From Shimia sp039969785 (GTDB lineage: Bacteria > Pseudomonadota > Alphaproteobacteria > Rhodobacterales > Rhodobacteraceae), in NCBI RefSeq assembly GCF_039969785.1, contig NZ_JBDVNC010000018.1:124001-188000 (forward strand): 64,000 nt of DNA, written 5' to 3'. Position 1 is the first letter of the stretch; every line of letters begins with the position of its first letter. The notes beneath the pieces were generated by a model. It was not told where the DNA came from and did no database searches. It was given only the letters and a program-made list of their open reading frames with translations. Shown piece after piece: positions 61,233 to 64,000 of this stretch. The position numbers were made by a program, and so were the translations under genes.

Positions 61233-61649
61233 ATGCGCTAACTGATCTGACCCGATCACATTCCAAAATTGTGTTCCAGGTCACATTGTTCCGGCCTTAG
61301 AAGAGGCCGGGGTAAGACCCACTCTCCAATCGCAATTGTTATGCTGGCAGCGAGAGAGTCGGGCAAAATCTTGAAGCGGCTTCACTCGATTTATGGCTTC
61401 AAAAAAATGATGCAATCCATGTTGATGATTACATCTGATTATCGGATCACGTGGCAATTTGGCGAGCTGTTCACAAGTTGTCGGACGGCGGTTCCTGAAA
61501 GTGGGCGCAAATTAAGTCCGGGCAGACCTGTTGGTAGTTCCGCGACTCTCGGCGCAGCGGATTGAAATTAATTAAAAGATGTTTTTTCTGATGGTTATGC
61601 AGACAATTCTAATGCGACTTGCTCGCCCTCTACCAAGAGCCCAAGCCTA
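61233..61649. other. gene-free stretch downstream of the decayed operon
   Basis: About 417 bases without a gene I can support. One frame near 61350-61440 reads like an eroded coding fragment (QNLEAASLDLWLQKNDAIHV), but I cannot name a family, and it has no start or stop context. It may be the outer edge of the same decaying island. Confidence 0.4.
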
Positions 61650-62477
61650 TCATTTCGAAACGGGTATGGGATTTGAGGCCAAGGTATTGCCGCTTGCTGG
61701 CTGGGGCGTCTCTGTGTGTTCCACTGTTTGTACCAACCGACCACGCAGGGTGCTTAGCACATCACTATGCAAGTCCGGGGATTGATCGGTGAATATCTGA
61801 TCAAACGTGGTCAACGGGGCAATGCGGATCGGAGCGTTGCGTTGGAATTTCGAATGGTCGGCCAACAGCCATGATTGCGATGCGCGCGCAATTGCGGTCT
61901 GACTGACGCTGACTTCGTCCATGTCAAAGTCAAACGCGTTGCCGTCTTGTGAGATGGCAGAACAGCCCAGAATGGCGATGTCGAACCGGAAATCCGCCAG
62001 CATATGCACCGCAACGGGGCCGGTCAGCCCACCATCCTCGGGGCGGGGCTTGCCGCCTGTCAACAACACGGTACAGCGCGGATTGCCGGTCATGATGGTC
62101 GCAACATTCAGGTTATTTGTGACCACCATCAACCCGTCATGACCAGACAACGCGCGGGCCAGGGCCTCGGTGCTGGTGCCGATGTTGAGGAAAAGCGCCG
62201 AGCCGTCCGGGATTTGCGCCGCGCAGCGTTGCGCCATTGCCTCTTTGGCGTCGGCGTTCACCTGTCGGCGTTCTTCGTAGCGAATATTGCGCACGCCAGA
62301 TGGCAGAACCGCGCCGCCATGCACCCGTTCTAACCGCCCGGCATTGGCCAGATTGGTCAGGTCGCGGCGAATGGTTTGCACGGTGACATCAAACCGCGCG
62401 GCCAGCCCGTCAACGGTCACTTTGCCCGATGTGCGGGCAATTTCGAGGATTTCAAGTTCGCGAAAGCTTTGATTCAT
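61650..62477 (-). CDS. glpR: DeoR-family glycerol regulator GlpR
   Basis: A 275-residue DeoR-family repressor: N-terminal HTH (RELEILEIARTSGKVTVDGLAARFDVTVQTIRRDL) and a sugar-phosphate-binding C-terminal domain with IGTSTEALARAL and DIAILGCSAI. GlpR senses glycerol 3-phosphate. It is divergent from glpD across a 124-base gap packed with TTCG repeats, its likely operators. The start at 62477 gives the normal N-terminus; a longer frame upstream enters glpD antisense. Confidence 0.9.
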   Translation of the reverse strand: MNQSFRELEILEIARTSGKVTVDGLAARFDVTVQTIRRDLTNLANAGRLERVHGGAVLPSGVRNIRYEERRQVNADAKEAMAQRCAAQIPDGSALFLNIGTSTEALARALSGHDGLMVVTNNLNVATIMTGNPRCTVLLTGGKPRPEDGGLTGPVAVHMLADFRFDIAILGCSAISQDGNAFDFDMDEVSVSQTAIARASQSWLLADHSKFQRNAPIRIAPLTTFDQIFTDQSPDLHSDVLSTLRGRLVQTVEHTETPQPASGNTLASNPIPVSK

Positions 62478-62615
62478 GTTCGATATGTTCGATTTTTTGC
62501 GCGCAATCACAAGGAAATTCGGTCGAATCATAGATAAATGCGCTCCGCAGCGACAATTTAGGTTGAAAAATATTCGATTTTGGCATCTTTGGAGTTCGCA
62601 AATGTTCGAAAGTAT
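62478..62615. promoter_or_regulatory. glpR/glpD divergent promoter with TTCG operator repeats
   Basis: The gap holds repeated TTCG half-sites: TGTTCGATATGTTCGAT close to glpR, ATTCGGTCGAAT in the middle, and ATTCGAT and ATGTTCGAA near glpD. E. coli GlpR sites contain similar TTCG-based boxes. The sequence is AT-rich, as expected for overlapping divergent promoters. Confidence 0.6.
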
Positions 62616-64000
62616 TCCAATGGATTCGCAAACCCCAAAAACAGTCGATCTTTTTGTCATCGGCGGCGGCATCAATGGCTGTGGCATCGCGCGTGACGCG
62701 GTTGGGCGCGGGCTGAGCGTTGAGCTGGTCGAAATGAATGATCTGGCGTCAGCCACGTCATCGGCGTCGACCAAGCTGTTTCATGGCGGATTGCGCTATC
62801 TTGAGTATTTTGAACTGCGCCTTGTGCGCGAGGCATTGATCGAGCGCGAAACGCTGTTGCGGGCGATGCCTCATATCAGCTGGCCAATGCGGTTTGTGCT
62901 GCCGTTTCATAAAGACATGCGGTTTGATGCGGAAACCCCGGCCTCGCGGGTTTTGAGCGGTGTGATGCCGTGGCTCAAGGGGCGGCGTCCGGCGTGGATG
63001 ATCCGTATGGGGCTGTTTCTCTATGACCATCTGGGCGGGCGTAAAATCCTGCCGGCCACGCGGTCACTGGATTTGCGTACCGATCCGGCGGGACAGGTGC
63101 TGGATGATCGTTTTGAGAAGGCGTTTGAATATTCTGACTGCTGGGTGCAGGACAGCCGGTTGGTTGTGTTGAACGCGCGCGATGCCGAGGCTCGTGGTGC
63201 CACAATCCGCACCCGCACCCGCGCCGTTTCTGCTGAATGCACGAACGGGCTGTGGCAGATTGTGACCGAGGACACGCAGACCGGGGAGCAAACCACCACG
63301 CAGGCGCGCGCTCTGGTGAATGCGGCCGGACCATGGGTTGAAAACGTGATCCGCGGTGTGGTGGGCAGCAACGCCAAGGAGGGTGTGCGGTTGGTGCGGG
63401 GCAGTCACATCGTGACCAAACGCCTGTTTGACCATGACCGTTGCTATTTTTTCCAGGGTCAGGACGGGCGCATTATTTTTGCCATTCCTTACGAGCGGGA
63501 TTTCACGCTGATCGGCACCACTGATCAGCAACACGTGTCGCCCGACGAAAAGCCGACCTGCACGGATTCCGAGGCACAGTATTTGTGTGACTTTGCCTCG
63601 GGCTATTTCAAAACACCGGTTACAATGGATGATGTGGTCTGGCGGTATTCCGGGGTGCGTCCGCTGTATGATGACGGGGCGTCTTCGGCGACGGCGGCGA
63701 CACGGGATTATGTGCTGAAGCTGGAAAATCCGGGTGCGCCGGTGCTGAATGTGTTTGGTGGCAAGATCACCACCTATCGGCGTTTGGCGGAATCAGCGAT
63801 GTCTAAATTGGCGCCATTATTGGGCGCCAGTGAAGAAAACTGGACCGCAGGTGTGGCAATGCCGGGGGGCGATTTTGCTGTCGACGGAGTTGATGCGCTG
63901 ATTGGCGCGCTGATGCAGACTTATCCGTTTCTTGACCTCAACTGGGCCACACGTTTGGTGCGCACCTATGGCACTGATGCGCGGATCATTTTGGGTGATG
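62602..64000 (+). CDS. glpD: glycerol-3-phosphate dehydrogenase, 5' part (runs off the window)
   Basis: A membrane-associated FAD enzyme oxidising glycerol 3-phosphate to dihydroxyacetone phosphate and feeding electrons to the quinone pool. About 466 residues are visible: the FAD motif LFVIGGGINGCGIARDAVGR, ATSSASTKLFHGGLRYLEYF, LVNAAGPWVENVI and LNVFGGKITTYRRLAESAM, all GlpD hallmarks. GGAG 8 bases before ATG 62602 supports that start; ATG 62620 in the same frame is also possible. The end of the gene lies beyond the window. Confidence 0.95.
   Translation, partial: MFESIPMDSQTPKTVDLFVIGGGINGCGIARDAVGRGLSVELVEMNDLASATSSASTKLFHGGLRYLEYFELRLVREALIERETLLRAMPHISWPMRFVLPFHKDMRFDAETPASRVLSGVMPWLKGRRPAWMIRMGLFLYDHLGGRKILPATRSLDLRTDPAGQVLDDRFEKAFEYSDCWVQDSRLVVLNARDAEARGATIRTRTRAVSAECTNGLWQIVTEDTQTGEQTTTQARALVNAAGPWVENVIRGVVGSNAKEGVRLVRGSHIVTKRLFDHDRCYFFQGQDGRIIFAIPYERDFTLIGTTDQQHVSPDEKPTCTDSEAQYLCDFASGYFKTPVTMDDVVWRYSGVRPLYDDGASSATAATRDYVLKLENPGAPVLNVFGGKITTYRRLAESAMSKLAPLLGASEENWTAGVAMPGGDFAVDGVDALIGALMQTYPFLDLNWATRLVRTYGTDARIILGD

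Noticed and set aside
61650..62774. Longer GlpR reading frame to 62774
   Set aside because: The extra 99 codons run antisense through the glpD start and its promoter; the family N-terminus begins at 62477.

Overview
The window reads as a chromosomal segment of a marine Rhodobacterales (Roseobacter-group) alphaproteobacterium. The evidence is the high-GC, densely packed coding style, a tandem glycine riboswitch ahead of gcvTHP, the tesA/ybbA/ybbP block, STAS-fused MlaE, a reductive pyrimidine pathway with RutR-like regulators, and short intergenic repeats ending in GGAGTATTTTTGGCAAAATG, which I remember as common in this group. No rRNA, CRISPR array, prophage or intact insertion sequence was seen. 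There is one tRNA gene, tRNA-Arg(TCT).

Layout. 1-1.9 kb: the 5' part of leuA (minus) with a Leu-rich leader peptide, then a c'-like cytochrome and a TetR regulator behind a palindromic operator. 2.1-5.2 kb (minus): an exported MORN-repeat protein, a membrane-anchored protein and an exported HExxH protein. 5.3-13.6 kb: nadE, a PfkB-family kinase, a small zincin, a Tat-exported MBL-fold protein, a DUF1801 protein, a DUF1353 lipoprotein, gltX, a gamma-glutamylcyclotransferase and an NsrR-like regulator. 13.6-18.3 kb: glycine riboswitch plus gcvT-gcvH-gcvP. 18.5-23.2 kb: ybbP-ybbA, divergent tesA, an SRAP-family protein whose catalytic Cys2 is Pro, and a cold-shock protein.

23.5-36.1 kb is a pyrimidine-catabolism island. 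PreT and PreA (dihydropyrimidine dehydrogenase), a hydantoinase/dihydropyrimidinase, an N-carbamoyl amide hydrolase and a SsuABC/ThiXYZ-type ABC transporter flank a minus-strand unit of two RutR-like TetR paralogues and an MFS transporter. Two TGACC-N4-GGTCA palindromes lie between the outer regulator and the carbamoylase gene. 36.2-53.1 kb: an AsmA-like protein, an AbrB-family membrane protein, thioredoxin 2, a geranylgeranyl-reductase-like flavoprotein, a thioesterase, an orphan BrnA-like antitoxin, an FAH hydrolase plus IlvD/Edd dehydratase pair (sugar-acid catabolism), a methyltransferase, a 30-residue ORF coupled to a FAD oxidoreductase, and an Mla-type lipid transport operon.

53.3-64 kb is the accessory part. 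An intact divergent cluster (MocR-type regulator, Gfo/Idh/MocA dehydrogenase, IolE/MocC-like protein, DegT aminotransferase) resembles the mocA/mocC/mocR rhizopine genes and suggests amino-inositol metabolism. Immediately downstream lies an eroding sugar or polyol operon: GntR regulator, FAH hydrolase, ABC ATPase, ABC permease and sugar isomerase, all broken by nonsense codons, frameshifts and internal deletions. The window ends with divergent glpR and glpD (glpD cut by the window edge). The strongest leads are the Pro2 SRAP protein, the moc-like cluster beside the decayed transporter operon, the near-leaderless leu leader peptide, and the paired RutR-type operators.
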